64,000 bases of DNA from Platycnemis pennipes (GCA_933228895.1 OW121850.1:33737773-33801772), one strand, 5' to 3'; positions 12,722 through 26,041 are shown, numbered from the stretch's first letter. Program-made: numbers and translations. The notes: generated from the letters alone by a model not told the origin.

Positions 12722-12970
12722 TGAATACTGATGAAGAAGTTTCCTTGGGTTTCCAGTCGGGCAAGGGTGTTAATAGGAACCGACACGCTTCGAAGACGTA
12801 GTCTGCAATCGTTTTCAGGGTGAGTCCACCCGCCCAGCCCTCCACTCACCCTGTAGGGTGGGTAGGTGGACTTCATCTGAAGATGATGGCAGACTACGCC
12901 TTCGGAGCGTCGGTGCCTATCAACACCCTCGCCCGTCTGGATACCCGAGGAAATTTCATTATCAGTAAAC
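12722..12970. repeat. Large inverted duplication with the same peptide in both arms
   Basis: Arms at about 12722-12833 and 12856-12970 are reverse complements at roughly 75-80% by eye, around a short centre that itself holds CACCCT/AGGGTG. Read outward, the minus strand of the left arm and the plus strand of the right arm both encode VPINTLARL followed by xTxGNFxIS. Most differences within that stretch are at third codon positions. This suggests two diverged copies of a once-coding repeat head to head, or a foldback transposon carrying part of an ORF. The family is not recognised. Confidence 0.7.
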
Positions 12971-12999
12971 AATTACTTTCTCAGCAAAACGAAAAAAGG

Positions 13000-15825
13000 C
13001 TGAGACTTACAGTGAAATGACGCTAAAATCTTAATGGAAGAGCATTGTGAAATAAAATGTATATTAAGTTTATAAAATAAGAAGAAGCTCATATAGAAGG
13101 GTATAGCCTTGTATTGGACGCTTTTACGATGTAGATTAGGAGAATCATTACGGAAATGAGACGAAAGGAAATCAATTGATGGGATCCTTTATTGGATATG
13201 ATTTTGTCACTGGCCTTTTACATAAAAGTTTCTTCATCTTACCTTCAGCATAACAAATGAAACGCTGTCATTCCGCTACACCTAGTTAAGGCAACTTTGT
13301 CAAAATTTTTAAAATAGCTGTTTTGCAGCGATATTTTCTCATTACTACAAACTCGAAACGATAAATGTCTGCATGAGAAGCGTCAAATGCAAAACAAATG
13401 GACGAGAAAGCAAAGGACAGGAAAGAAACCTGCATTACCAAATACCTATGTGAAAATTGAAAGAAATAGGTAACTTTTCAGTAATTAATTATTAACTACA
13501 TTTAGGTTAAACGTAGATATTATGTATGTATAATAATAAAAAAAATAGTGAAGGCTAACTAGTGAAGGTAAGATCAGTATCAGAATAAAATAAACACCAG
13601 CCCGGTGCCTAAGTGAAGCCTTTTGAAGCGTCTGGCCTATCCCTAAACCCCCATGATCTAAATAAAACTAATAGCAACAAAAGCAAAACAAGAGTACCTA
13701 CTCAACAGTAGACTGAATGACATTTGATCGAACTCGTGCCAGTGGAGCCGTGAGGTAATCATCCTTGTACGCAGCTTTACTTTCAAGTATGAATCAACAA
13801 TCGCAGGTGAAATATACCGTGGGAAACTTCAACTAATTATTCACTTACACCGCAACGCTCGTCGCCCTCATCAATCATTCTGTTTCAGAAATATGTGTAT
13901 CACAATTGTAAATTCGCATTTTCGGGAATCACGTTGCGATAACGTTTCTTTCCTAGATGTTGCATTCATTTCCGTCAACATTATCCTTTTTTTGTCGTCA
14001 TCAAAAAGACGGAAACGCTACGTAAGTTCCTGGTTTGTGTTTATTATAACGTTATCTTCCGACTTAATGGATTCTAATCAACACTGATTCTACAGCGGGT
14101 GAAGTCCCTGCCTCGCCTCATGCGCAAAAATTGCCCGAAAATCCGGGAAAATATCATTTAATAATGACGATAATTAATACGAGGAAAAATTATTCAAGCC
14201 ACACGTTATTTAGCTTCTTCTAAGCAACCAAATATATTTTTTAGACTAATTGACGCCCGAATGTGCCCTCGATAAACCGCAGCGACATTCAGGAAATGCT
14301 GACCTTGGAAATATCTATATAAGGAAATGGATCGAGCAGACCATTATGGGTTGCCGATTTTTAGCTCGAGTAAAAGAGATTAGGTAGTTAAAGCATACTT
14401 TTTCGCATAAAAATTAACAATAGCTGAAAGCAGGAATTATGTGTCACGGAAAATAATTAATCGCAAGAGCGTGCCAATAAAGTGATTATATTTAAATATG
14501 TAACAGATAATGTGCATGAAATAGAAATTTTCACATCTACAAATTTACGAAATAACCATTAAGTAAACCTAGACAAATTGTAATAAATATAAATATTCAG
14601 CATAGAAAAAAAGCTGTACTCGTGAGAGTTGACGAAATAAATTCATTAAATACATAATGACAAGAGCACTAGTGAGTTACGGCTTTTCTTCATGGGGATC
14701 AAAATCGGGAAAATCTAAAATTGACAAAAAAACAAGTGTAACTCACAACTACTATGAAATAAATATGACAGTATAAGCTATATCATACCATGCTATCTAC
14801 AACCATGAAACTTTGTATTAAATAAAATAAATATTAAAGAAAATAAAATGAGAACTGTGATAAGATGGTCTCTTGACAGATAATCACATCCATAAATTGA
14901 ATAATTGTTGGATTGGGTTGGATAAATAGCCAAGTGGATACATATTTTAATAACTTTTTTCAATAACTCAATCTGTCTTTTCATTAATTTTAATTATAAC
15001 TGATTAGAAACTTTTCATGCGTTTTTATATTTATCTGGATTCAACTTCAGTTACGATAGTGGTTGCATTTACTTGAAGCTGCAGTTCTGGAATAAGTTTA
15101 AAACGTATTTACTCAATGAAAATGCAAGACGGTTTACTCAAGTGACAAAAGGGCAAAATGCTAATCACACTAACTGTTCGACATGAAATGTGTAGCTAAT
15201 GAGGATGATTTTTACAGGATGAAAGACAAATGAGAAATTAAACGAGCCGATTTGTTATTACGAGGATGAGGAATTAAGGATATTTTGCTATAATATGTAC
15301 TTAGTGCTCAAAAATGAATTAAATATAAAACGTATAGTCAGCAAGAGCATCAAATGTAGCACAGCCGCGGCATAATTTCCTTTTGTGCCTCCTCCTCACA
15401 GGAAGATGTAATGAACGTACGATTATTATAACAAGTAACAGTGCCAACTATATTTGATCGAGCTTCATTCTGATACGCGCTGTAAATCAAATAAAAAATA
15501 ACCAAAATAAAAGTCGGAAAATTGGGACAAAATTATAAGGTTCGACTTTACAGGATATCGTTTTCCAAGAAATTAAGAACTTTCTACGACACTCACAAGC
15601 TCTCAGGTTTTTCCAGAATCTGGCCACCCTAAACTTCTGGTCACCTCGGGCATATAGAAGACGAATATGAGATTAAATTGGAAAACACTGCGAGGTTTTT
15701 AAAGAAGTGAGTTCAAAGGAACAAGGCTGAAAAAAACCTCGCTAAGATTTTCAAATTTTCTTAGGCAAACTCTGCTAAACAATAGATTATGTGCAACCTC
15801 TAGAAGAGGAGATAATCATAGTTGG
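13000..15825. other. Non-coding AT-rich stretch
   Basis: No gene, RNA or clear repeat recognised. The short open frames have no domain-like features. Confidence 0.4.
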
Positions 15826-16151
15826 TTATTCAGGGGAGGTGACCGAAAGCTGAGGTCATTTGCGCCATTTAGGATAGGTCGGTAATTGGATAATGGTAGG
15901 GGTTTTCAGGGAACGGAGTAAGGGTGGAGAGAAACCCGGCGTCGGCATTAGCCTACTCTTAACGACAGGCGCCAAGGGGACCACGGTTTAACGTCCCATC
16001 CGACGGACGGAGTACTGAACTTGAAATGCCCTCCACTAGGCACTCAAGTGGGAACCGGCTTTCCGCAGAAAACTCCGCCACTGCCAGGAATCGAACCCGA
16101 GCCCTCGGGATGGGAGGCCAGTACTCAAGCCACCACACCAACCCGATCCCC
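15826..16151 (-). mobile_element. tRNA-derived SINE, family A, copy 1
   Basis: On the minus strand the element starts near 16151 with a tRNA-like head. A TGGTGTGGTGGCTTGAG segment is in the A-box position and GGTTCGATTCC is a good B box for RNA polymerase III. The body follows and ends near 15826. A second copy at 25720-26041 shares the head, the body words GAGTAGGCTAAT, CCGGGTTTCTCTCCA and the end CCTCCCCTGAAT. The two are clearly homologous but diverged, so the insertions are not recent. The overlapping minus-strand frames are not genes. Confidence 0.88.
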
Positions 16152-17899
16152 CAGAATCATAATAATGCCTCGCTATGCCAGAATCAAATGATACCTCGCT
16201 AATCCAATTCTGACGCTCACTGCGAAATACCATTCTCGTTTCCCTCACCATTCACCCGTTTCGTCGACTAAACGTTTCTAAAACTGTTAAAATTTCCCAT
16301 TTTCACTAAAAATCTTTCATCTCATGAACCAATTATATACTATTTACGATACTTCGATTGGGAGGTTATTTCCTTCTCTCGCCTTACCTGGGCATGTAAC
16401 CCTTGCGTCCGGATAAAAACTAAGTGGAATTAGAAGCAATTCATATTCCAGGAATTTGACTTAAATCATATTCTTACTTATTTAAGCTCGCTTAAAATAA
16501 ATGCACTCATAAGACTTATAACTTCCCGTGTATACTACCCGCTATTTTATGCTTAAAAAGTGTGTAATTCATACATCAAAGCTTTGGAGATGTTAATATG
16601 CATAGGAACAGGTAATTTACCCATGCCAAACCAGTATATTTGGATAAATTTATTCATTCCCATGAACCGTACTCGAGACATTTTTTCAACTGGTATTAAG
16701 GGCTGGCAGAAATATGCCGTGATTATGAGAAATATTTTCGATCCTTCTTTATCCAAAGGAAACTGTAGCGGGTCCATTACTATTAACTCGTACATCATTG
16801 CAGAGCAAATTCAGTACGTTTGTTTGAACAACCGTGAAAAAAAAACCTATTCTTGCTAATATATTACAATAATAAGCTGATGGTGATTCCGCACGTGAGA
16901 GAATAAACCAAGGCATCGAAAATTCTTAGTCGAATATGAACCCACCAGGGAGCAATACGCCCGGAAGACAGCTGAATTTGCGAAATCATATTACTGCCAT
17001 ACGTACAATTTAAGGCACCTTGAGATGCAGAAAAACGAGCCGGTCTAATTTTTGGCCAGCTGATTGGCCTATAAATGTAAATCATCATTATTATGATTCA
17101 CAGTTATGAAGAAGCCTTCGCAAACCTAGAAGAGTAGAACAAGTTTCGCTTTAAAAATATTTTAATCGAGGGAAAATCCTTCAAATCAGGATGAGGCTTT
17201 GACACTAAGTAGAATCAATTTTTTTCCAGACCAGCCTAATCCTATTTGGCCCATAAATGTAAATCACACGAGACAGAGCTCAAAGACTGGGAGACTCCTT
17301 TTCCCGTAACCAGTAATGGTAGCAAATTAGGGTCTCAATTTTAATATTATCCTTATTAACACTTCCCGTTCCTCAATCCGAGTCTTTGGTTCCAGTACCC
17401 ACATATGGTAGACTAGCACATTATTCTTAGGACGCTTAAAGAGACACGGTGTCTCAATGAAACATGGACTAACACCGCTACGAAAACAACTGCATGAAAA
17501 ATTGTAGAAACCATTTTGAGCAAATAGTAAAGAAAATTTCGGATAGCAAAAATGCATCTATGCAGAAATGCTTAAGCGAACTGACGGCGCCCCATAATGT
17601 TCCATTTAGCATCAATTATAAAATGGTTCTAAGCAACTATGAACAGCTCTTTGCAATTGACTCTCTACTTGACCAATAAGCAGTAAAATTAAATACACAT
17701 TGAGGTAATTAATAAGCCTCATGCTTTACATAATAGTTTTTTCCATTGCCTATAAAAAGATAGCTTATCTCGGTATCCATGAAGTTTCTTGGGTAGTCAC
17801 GACGAGCCTATTACATTCACAAAAGCCACAATCGCCACGAGACCGAACTAATCAATCGCGGTAACTATCTTCGGAAGCGCTGATCATTACCACCAACCA
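16152..17899. other. Non-coding stretch
   Basis: AT-rich sequence with overlapping short frames on both strands near 16553-16860. None has domain-like features or supported splice borders. Confidence 0.4.
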
Positions 17900-18206
17900 C
17901 ATCTTCAATCCGACGGTTGGTCTGCATGGTGAGGTTAAGGCTCACCAAATCTAGCTAGGCCCAACGGCGTGCGAAATCCTCGTATGGAGTGAGGGGGCTA
18001 GTTCCTTTCCTTTTCCCGCCTGCGGTTTCCGAATGAACTGTTCCAGTCTGTGGTTTCCTCACTAGTGTGATTTTATGACACTCAGAAAATAAACTTGGGT
18101 TTATCTGACCAGTTCCAAAGGCTTCTGCCGAATTCGGACTTGGAATCCCTGAAAAGTAGTCCAACTCTCTACCCATTGGGTTATCACGTCTCTGCTCCAT
18201 TATACT
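17900..18206 (-). mobile_element. tRNA-derived SINE, family B, copy 1
   Basis: On the minus strand, from about 18206, a tRNA-like head reads AACCCAATGGGTAGAG (A-box-like) and later AAGTCCGAATTCGG (decayed B box). The body contains GGAAAGGAACTAGCCCC, TTTCGCACGCCGTTGG and AGACCAACCGTCGG. The same words in the same order occur in the + strand copy at 35080-35307, which defines this as a repeat family. Confidence 0.8.
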
Positions 18207-18500
18207 ATGATGAAAGAATGTTGACGTGTTCATCTAACAAAAATAGTTTCTAAATTTGGGAACTGATAGCTAACAAAAGTTGTTAATGAATGAAGTGTTA
18301 AATAGTGATCAAAACTGACAAGGATTCCTCAGGTTCTTCTTTATCACCCGTCGCCCACTCTTATTTTCTCATTGCATTCCAGACAGAGATCAATATTTTG
18401 GAAAGCAAACCAAGAAACTATGTTATGATGTATTTTCATGGCTCTCGAACTCAATTATTGAATCAAAGAGATAGCAAAACTATAGAAATGTGAATAATTC

Positions 18501-18986
18501 TCAAGCCCAAACTTTTAAAGAATTTACGATAATATTTGCATTTTCATCGGAAGTGACGCTAAGCAACCGGAAGACTTGAGAAAAAGTTTCTTCTTTTTTT
18601 ATCCGAGCGGTGGCCCAATGCCTCCTTGGCCTTTTCCTCGCCATCCCATTCCTTCCGGAATAGAAATTCCAAAATAATAGCGTTCGGGTATCTGAGAAAA
18701 GAGCTGCTGCGAGACAGAGGAGGGGAGAGCGGATGGAGGTATTGTTGGCGGGCCTCCCTACAAGGAGGTCGTCTCGGCCCATATCAAAGAAAAAGGACTG
18801 GGAAATTTTTCTATCTAGAGTTCCATCACCCTTCAGGGCATTCAGGAGAAAAGTGGCGTTGGCAATGATTTGAAGGCCACAATAATGCTGAAATACAGAA
18901 TGCATAAAATATCCTACACGAATAAAGCGTAGTAAGAAATGAACACAACCTATAAATCCTACCGAATTATTCAAGAGGGGCAGCAT
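18501..18986 (-). other. 161-codon open frame, not supported as a gene
   Basis: A single long frame crosses a small GC-rich patch at about 18610-18800. The hydrophobic start and basic centre do not match a domain I know. There is no promoter, splice or poly(A) context. I record it because of its length and consider chance the likelier explanation. Confidence 0.15.
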
Positions 18987-18999
18987 AATCTCTTCATTA

Positions 19000-20240
19000 G
19001 ATCCAGGGTCATCAATTTTTGAAAGACAATAAAAAAGCTTAAGAATTTCCTGTGTGTTAACTATTTATGGACAATAGAGGAAATATAAAGTAGGATATAT
19101 TAGAGTATTCCAAAAGATTGCTCACGCATTATCCATAATAAGAGGATGGATTGGATGAAACCTTGTTACCTCAAAGCAAGCTCTAGTTGCAAGTTTTATT
19201 AGCAAAGTTATGCCCAAGAGAACATGCTACTAAAAATCATTGACACGCTATATCACCTATATTAATGGAATCCCATCTTTTAAAACAAACCTTGGTAATA
19301 ATCATCAACAAATTATGTTTTCGTGGTTGATTCGCATAAAAAAGGAAGAAAAAATGGTGTTAATTCTCTACAATCTGTATTAAACCAAAAGTAATTATTA
19401 ACTTCTTTCCTGGGAGATTCTTGATCCTGATAATGACTATTACCGGGAATAATGACTTCGAAGTAAATAAATACCCATTTCAACTACATTCTCATTTCCC
19501 CGCCACTTCGAGGTTATTTTCGGGAATAATGGAATAACCAAATTGTTCAACTTATGGGTCGGTCTGGTCGGTGAGTTTAGAGTTTACCTAAAGGTTTTTT
19601 AGTTAGTTTAGTGCTCTAGTTTCTTTCCATGTGCCGCCAATGACTTACCAGAAAGCTGGTAACCAGGAAATCATTCAGCTTGGGGTAAGGTGAACGTGTC
19701 CAATGAAGCTCATCCCAGATTGAAACTGGGTGCCACCTGTCAGCTGTCCAACTTTGTTACCAAAGGTCAAACATACTGGTAAAGTAAAAGAAGATGGGTA
19801 AAATTAAAGTTGAGGGCGAAAATTATCGCGCAAAACAATAATAAATAAAATAACCTCAAGGGATACACACGCGTATAATAGTTCAATTTCCACGGTCGCG
19901 GGTTCATGTTAAAATACCTACTTCGATGAGGGGCAAAATATGTTCAGACCCACGAGACTTTCCTGGGACTATATGTAAACTATGCTGGTAATCGAGATAC
20001 ACAACCGTTATACGCGCAAAGATATTCGCTGAAAAATTAATTAACACAGAGAACTGCCATTGTTGGAGAAAATCAACTAAACGTAAAACAGCCGTATTTT
20101 CGACAAGGTTGGGGAACCCAAAAACTACTGATGAGGTACTCTGTAGTTAACATCTTTCATCCCTCTCGAATAACTGAAAATGTAGGGAAATATTCACACC
20201 TCAACTTCCTGAAGGCGAAAATAATCCGACGGAGACACCT
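19000..20240. other. Non-coding stretch
   Basis: AT-rich DNA. Around 19630-19770 there are small nested inverted words (TTACCAGAAAGCTGGTAA; CCCAGATTGAAACTGGG) that may be remains of a repeat. No gene was recognised. Confidence 0.35.
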
Positions 20241-20249
20241 TCGATACAG

Positions 20250-20930
20250 GCCACCGTTGGTCAGAGAGATAAGGATTGGCGCGTAGAGGGAGGCCATTAT
20301 TCGTGCACTCCTCCGGAATCGTTCCGCCCTCGCGAGTCACAAGATGTCCAAACGGCTCCCCAAGCCCTCTACGCCCATCCACCCACACTCTCTGCAGCTT
20401 ACCTCCCCCTCCCCGATGCGAGTCAAGCACGGCACCTACGCCGCGGGAGCGTGGGGGATGTCCCGGACTCTCCCCCGCGAGAGAGGGAGAGGACCTGGAA
20501 GGAAGACTAAGAAGGACCGCCGCCGACAAACCCTTCTCCTCCCACCACCCCCGAAAGCACACACTCCCAGCCCCCCATTCTACCTGAGAGAGGTGGTGTG
20601 AGGGATGGAGTGGTAGGGGAGGGGAGATGGTAAGGTAACTGGGAGTGGTGTCCAGCCGTCGAGGGTGACAAAAGAATGGACGACTGACGTATATACCTCT
20701 CTTTCTCTCCCTCTCCTGCCGCCAATCCTCGCACCTCCATCCCTGCCGGCACCCGCGCTCGAAGGAAGCAGGGGTGTCGCCGCCGCCGCGCGTAAAATCG
20801 AGTGGGTGGCCGGCGCGGCGGCCGAGAGCTGGGGCGGAGTTCCCTGCGTGGATTGGGTGAGGGGGTGTGGATGTGGAGTGGGCGACTGAGGAAGACGTGG
20901 GGAAGAAAGAAACGAGACGAGGAAGACGAA
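20250..20930. other. CpG island, GC-rich on both strands
   Basis: Dense CpG with CGCCGCCGCGCG near 20780 and GGCCGGCGCGGCGGCC near 20808. Several frames on both strands stay open for 85-300 codons because of composition. It is a plausible promoter or first-exon region, but I could not pick a strand, start or donor. Confidence 0.45.
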
Positions 20931-20960
20931 ATACTTGGACGGGGAGGCAAGGGATATCGA

Positions 20961-21031
20961 GATATACATATATATATGCATACATACATATATGTATATA
21001 TAACCACACACACAAATATACATAAATATAT
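20961..21031. repeat. Simple-sequence repeat, TA/CATA-rich
   Basis: Alternating ATACATATATA, CATACATACATA and CACACACAAATATACATA words form a compound microsatellite beside the CpG island. Confidence 0.85.
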
Positions 21032-21873
21032 GCTCGTAATAAAAGAGAGGCGGAAATAAAAACCCCGAAAGAAAAGAAGAATAAACAAAAACAAACATAC
21101 ATGTAAATTTTCGGGGCATGCAGCCTCCTCCGTCAGACGAGTAGTGTAGTGATCTGCGGCTGCAGTGCGCTTCTGACGAGACTTCCGTTATTGATATCAT
21201 AGCCACGAAAAAAGTATCCATGAACCGCCTCCCGTTTGGGTCAGTAACATGGTCGTCGTGGAAAAATGAGCGAAGTTTAGATGGCCTAGCGACACTGATC
21301 TGAGAAAAACTGAGAAGACACGCTCGTTAGAGAGGAAGACTGTGACAGCTAAGCCGGTCGGCCAATGCAAAAGTTACGGGTTCGTATTCCTTTTCACGTA
21401 TGTATGACGAGTTTTGCCTTAAGAGGAGGAAGAAACAAAATTAAAGAATGAACGGAGGAAACGATTAGAGGGAATTAATGGATGAATGGTGGAGTGAAAA
21501 GTTATTTCCAACGTTTACGCACCCCAGCTACCCGATAACCTAACCTGTTGTTAGATTCCCAATAATAATGAGCCTCAACACATCGGAGCTTATACTTTGT
21601 TAATTTTAATATCTTTTCGGTATTTAAGAGCGTCAATAATTAAAAGCCATATTCGATATTTTTTATCTTCTCTCGGCGCGACTTTTCTGGTGTTATTTTC
21701 GCTTCTTTGTTCCTCGCTGGCGTTAGGTGGCCTCGTCGAAACCTAGGTCGTCTTATTTTATTTTAATAAACCTATGTGCAAAGTTATTTTTATCATTTAC
21801 AAAATCTATTGTCCTTGAAAAATGATGTTAAATAGGTTTTGCTCACCGTAGAGATTAAGTAGTAACAGCCAGA

Positions 21874-21894
21874 ATATATATATATATATATATA
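21874..21894. repeat. (AT)n microsatellite
   Basis: Uninterrupted AT dinucleotides, about ten units. Confidence 0.9.
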
Positions 21895-23113
21895 ACTGCG
21901 CAGCACATTCAAATTGTAGGTAAGGACTACATTAATCCAATTTCTACCTTATCAACCAAATTGGCTTGACTTATATGTTTATCAATGAACAGATATAATA
22001 ACAATTATTCTCTATCAGCCCCTTTCTATCTTAGTACTAATTTGGCACTTCTCGCTAATGCATCGAGTTACAGATGTGTTTTACGAATTCCCATGAGACA
22101 CACAAATTATAAACACTAATGCTCTATATACCGATATTATGCCCCATGTTGCCCGTAACAATTAGAAAATTTATAATAAAGAAAGCGGAAATCGGGATGG
22201 CAAACCAAAAAAGTTGCATAGCACTTCAGGTTCCGGTCTGTAATAATTTTTGGCTCTTTGAGTGGAGTTCGGCTGGCTTAAATAAAATATGCCAGCCCTA
22301 CAAAAGGATGCATTTGATAAAAGTTTCCAAAATGATAAGTATATTCATCCATAGGAACATATTTCTGCAAATAAATGACAAACGAGGCGGTAGTTAATGT
22401 GAAGGCAGCAAAGCCACCGCAGGCAATGAGTAGCCGAAACTCTTTACCCGCGTAGGCTATTAATTTCAGCCCGTCTTTTGGCCTCTTTTACGGAGAAGTC
22501 CAAATTACTTGCTCCCAGGAACCGCCAGAGAACCAAAGCGTTAGGAATCGATTAACAGCAGAAGCGGGAAAGCCCAAGCAAATTATCTTCATCACTTAAT
22601 TCCCGGAACTATACAAATGCAACAATGGTAAGACTCCCAAATTCCTGACGGATCATTTCGACTATCGCTCCTGAATACTACTAGTAGTAGAAGTGATATT
22701 GTAAGATCGCGAAAGAAAAGATAAAGTTTATTCTTTTCGAACGAAATGTGAAATGATAGCCCAATTAACATAACAGTACAGGTTAGATTCTGCACACTAC
22801 CTTAATGATGTTCCATCGTATTAGCACTAAACGGAAATTTAAACTAAAAATATGGAGGTAAAAGTGCAGTACTTAATGTTACTACCTGCAATAAATAGGT
22901 ATTACCGCTATCACTCCACCCTGTTTTTATTTCGTTCCCCCGATAAAACCTTGGCACAGGCCACTCCGGAGTCCCAAAGAATATTTCAACGGGAATGTAA
23001 AAACTCTTGTGTCACATTTACTAAATTTCCCCTTAAAGATGCCTATATAATTATATTTTTTCAATGATTATTTTAATAACACGACGGGGTAAACGTATAA
23101 TGGGCAACAATAA
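21895..23113. other. Non-coding stretch
   Basis: AT-rich DNA with scattered short frames. No gene, RNA or repeat was recognised. Confidence 0.4.
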
Positions 23114-23207
23114 TCATCATCATCATCAAGGGTCAACAATCCTAGGATTGGTTTGACGCAGCCCTCCACTCGATTCTTCTATCGGCCAACCTCTTCATAT
23201 TAACGTA
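23114..23207 (-). mobile_element. RTE LINE 3'-end fragment
   Basis: On the minus strand this matches the end of the LINE at 52147-54970. It reads GAGGTTGGCCGATAGAAGAA, then GCTGCGTCAAACCAATCCTA, then GGATTGTTGAC and a TGATGATGATG tail. Only the last roughly 90 bases are present, a severe 5' truncation typical of LINE insertion. Confidence 0.88.
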
Positions 23208-24740
23208 GGGCAACAATAAATGATCAGTAATTGGGTCAATGTCAAAGAAAGAAGTAAAATGATAATAATGAACCGTCTTCATAGGCGGGCAGATTAAGAT
23301 TGAATATTCCCTTCTTCCGCCTAATGTCTAAGCTATGAGAGCTGGAATGAAGACAAGAGCAAGGCAAAGATGCGCTCGACCACCCATTACCATCAACTTA
23401 CGTATTAAAAAAGAAAATGCAGTAGTGGGCCCCGGTGAAAAAAATAACTATGTTGAGTTTTGTGGGCGACCACTTCCTCCAAGGGGAAAAGTGGGAAGAA
23501 GGTGGTTTCGATGACAGAGGCAATGAACATTTCCCAAAATTCTGCATTTCATTGTTTACGCTCTTGCTCTTTATCACTGATCAAAATTACAATTATCCAG
23601 AGCGCATTACAAACTACATTCACATTTCCGAATATTTTTGAAAAAGCATTAACAAAAATAGGTAGTTACCACAGATTAGAGTTGGAGGGGTAGATAAACG
23701 TAGAAAATAAATTAAAAAATAGCACCAAATTACCAGTGAGCATCCCACAGACTATATTTCCTCATTGTGCGAATCAAAACCGATATCTGCTACTGTTTTC
23801 ATGAAGTTGACCATAAAAAGTATCTTTCCTATTATTCGGCGAAATTAGTAATTTTAGTCAGCAAAACACTATCAACTAGGGCAGACGGCTTCTAGGAGCA
23901 AGTATAACGCCGAGATGGGTGAGAGAGCAAAACTGTACCTTAAAGGATATAGAGGAAAACAGTATAGGCCAGAGACGGGACCTAATTAGGAGAAAGAGAT
24001 GAGAGCTACAGATCCCAGTGGGAGGAAAGGCGAGGGGGAGAGAAAGGATGAATGGGACGTATGAAACAGAAATAGAATCATTCGCTCCATTCGACCGGCA
24101 CAACGACAGCACTGGACCGAAAAGCAAAGCTTTATTTCATTCGGCCGAAGGAGAAACAGAAGTAAACCCAAACAAATAAATAATGCCCGATTTTAGTCAA
24201 TCGCTCCAAACAATTCGGACTATTTTTATCTAACGCCAGGAAATACTTTAAGAATAACTTTATATAATAGAGTCGATCGTTTCCTAGTAAAAGACCAAAT
24301 TATATATTGCAGCAAAATGTAAATGACCTAAAAACATACCATGACAACGATTAATTTCACCAGTGCAGTATTACAGATATAGTAAAAAATCTTCACCATA
24401 CGTTGTAATCGAGCTGTTTCAAAACTTACCAAGAATCATGAGGACTACTTAAATCAAGTTACGTATTTTACAGGAATGTACCGAAATTTAGATCCTACAA
24501 GCTATCAGCAAGTTTAAAACATCATGCTTAGCTCATGCCATCAATTTCCACATTCAGAAACTATCTTTAACTTTTCGAATTCTACGACATTGATTGTAAT
24601 ATTTAACCACATTCTGCGGATAATAATATTGTAGGAAATTAAGCAGGTAAGTGAAATGTAATACTTCTGAGTTGGTGATAATGACGAATAAATTCATAAC
24701 ATTCACTAAAGGGATGGAAAGAGAGCTAAATGTAGAAGCC
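23208..24740. other. Non-coding stretch
   Basis: Mixed AT-rich DNA with a purine-rich patch at about 23960-24060. No gene was recognised. Confidence 0.4.
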
Positions 24741-24744
24741 AAAA

Positions 24745-25335
24745 ATTATGAAATGATAGTAGAGAGAAAAAAGGAAGAAAAAGTAGACGGCATCTATTAA
24801 AAGAGATTACGTCCGCTTTTTCCCCACCATAGGAGTGGCAAGTAAGGGTCCGAGAGGAAAAAAGAATGAAAAAAGGAATAGCACACGTAGATTTTGGAAG
24901 TGAACGATATATTGGTACGAGGGAGGAAACGAAGAGGGGAAGGGCCTGATCAGAATGAGGGAAAAGAGGCTAGGAAGGGTGGGAAGAGAGAATGGGACAA
25001 TAAAAGAAGGGGATGAAGCGTGGTCCGATTAAGCGCGCGCGATATCACTAACGAACCGGGACGAAGGAGGAGGAGGAGAGATGTAGAAATGATGGAAAGG
25101 GGGCTGAGGGTGGAAAGGGGAAGGATAGAGGTGGAGGGAGGAACCAAGAGAAGTATAGAGGGAAGATATCGCAAAAGAAAGAGGATAATTAGGAGTGTGG
25201 GAGGATGGGAATAGGAAAGGTGAAGGCTGAACAGCTTCCCAAAGGGATGGAGATAAGAAGGGAGAGAAGAAAGGACCGAAAAAGACCTGCCATACCGGAA
25301 GAGATGATTAGGAGGAAATCGGTTAAGGGAAAAAG
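24745..25335. other. Polypurine tract region
   Basis: Over about 590 bases the + strand is dominated by A and G (AGGAGGAGGAGAG, GGAAAGGGGG), broken by a CpG-rich spot GCGCGCGCGATATC near 25034. The open frames here are Arg/Glu/Gly-rich by composition and are not credible genes. This is the second large polypurine block after 6420-7010. Confidence 0.65.
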
Positions 25336-25719
25336 TAGTGGTGAGCGTATAGACAGTATATTTTTGGACAGATATCGTGTCGTGAAACTAGACTTAACCG
25401 GTAGATGATACCATTACTACAAAAGTGGAAGCCAACCAATACGAAGCATAACAAAATGTAATGTTGCATGTGCTATTACACCACATATTCATTTAATCTG
25501 ATGAAATTCGTGAGCACCTGCCAGCATTAAGGATTTCTGACCACTAATCCAGCGGAACCTTGGGTTTCTGCGGGAGGTTAAGCTAAAAAGCAAGGTGTAT
25601 TATGTTTACCGCGCCGAAGAAAATTGAAAACTATACGATTTCAATTTTTATACGACTATATTAACCAAACAAACGTTCCCTTACCTCCAATTAAGACCCG
25701 TAAATACCTATATCTTAGT

Positions 25720-26041
25720 TATTAATTCAGGGGAGGCGACCGACAGCTGAGATCATTTGCATCACATAGGACAGGCGGGCAATTGAAGAATGGTAGGAAC
25801 AGTTCAGATAATGGAGGAAGGTTGGAGAGAAACCCGGTGTCGGGATTAGCCTACTCTTAGGCACCTCTTGAGCTACACAGACGCCACAGTTTAATCATCG
25901 GACGGGCGGAGTACTGAACCTGAAACTCCCTCCACTCAGGTAGAGGCCGGTTCGCCAATGAAAAATCCGCCACCTCCGGGAATCGAACTCGGGCCCTCGG
26001 AGTAGGAGGGCTGTTAGCTTCAGCCACAACACCAACCCGAT
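25720..26041 (-). mobile_element. tRNA-derived SINE, family A, copy 2
   Basis: Homologous to the copy at 15826-16151 along its full length. On the minus strand from 26041 it has GATCGGGTTGGTGTTGTGGC, the B box GAGTTCGATTCCCG, the GAGTAGGCTAATCC body word and the CCTCCCCTGAAT end. Small insertions and deletions separate the copies, so both are old. Confidence 0.88.

Noticed and set aside
20194..21221. Minus-strand frames of 302, 213 and 195 codons
   Set aside because: Three frames are open over the same DNA because of the CpG island and the TA-rich repeat. None has a domain or splice context.
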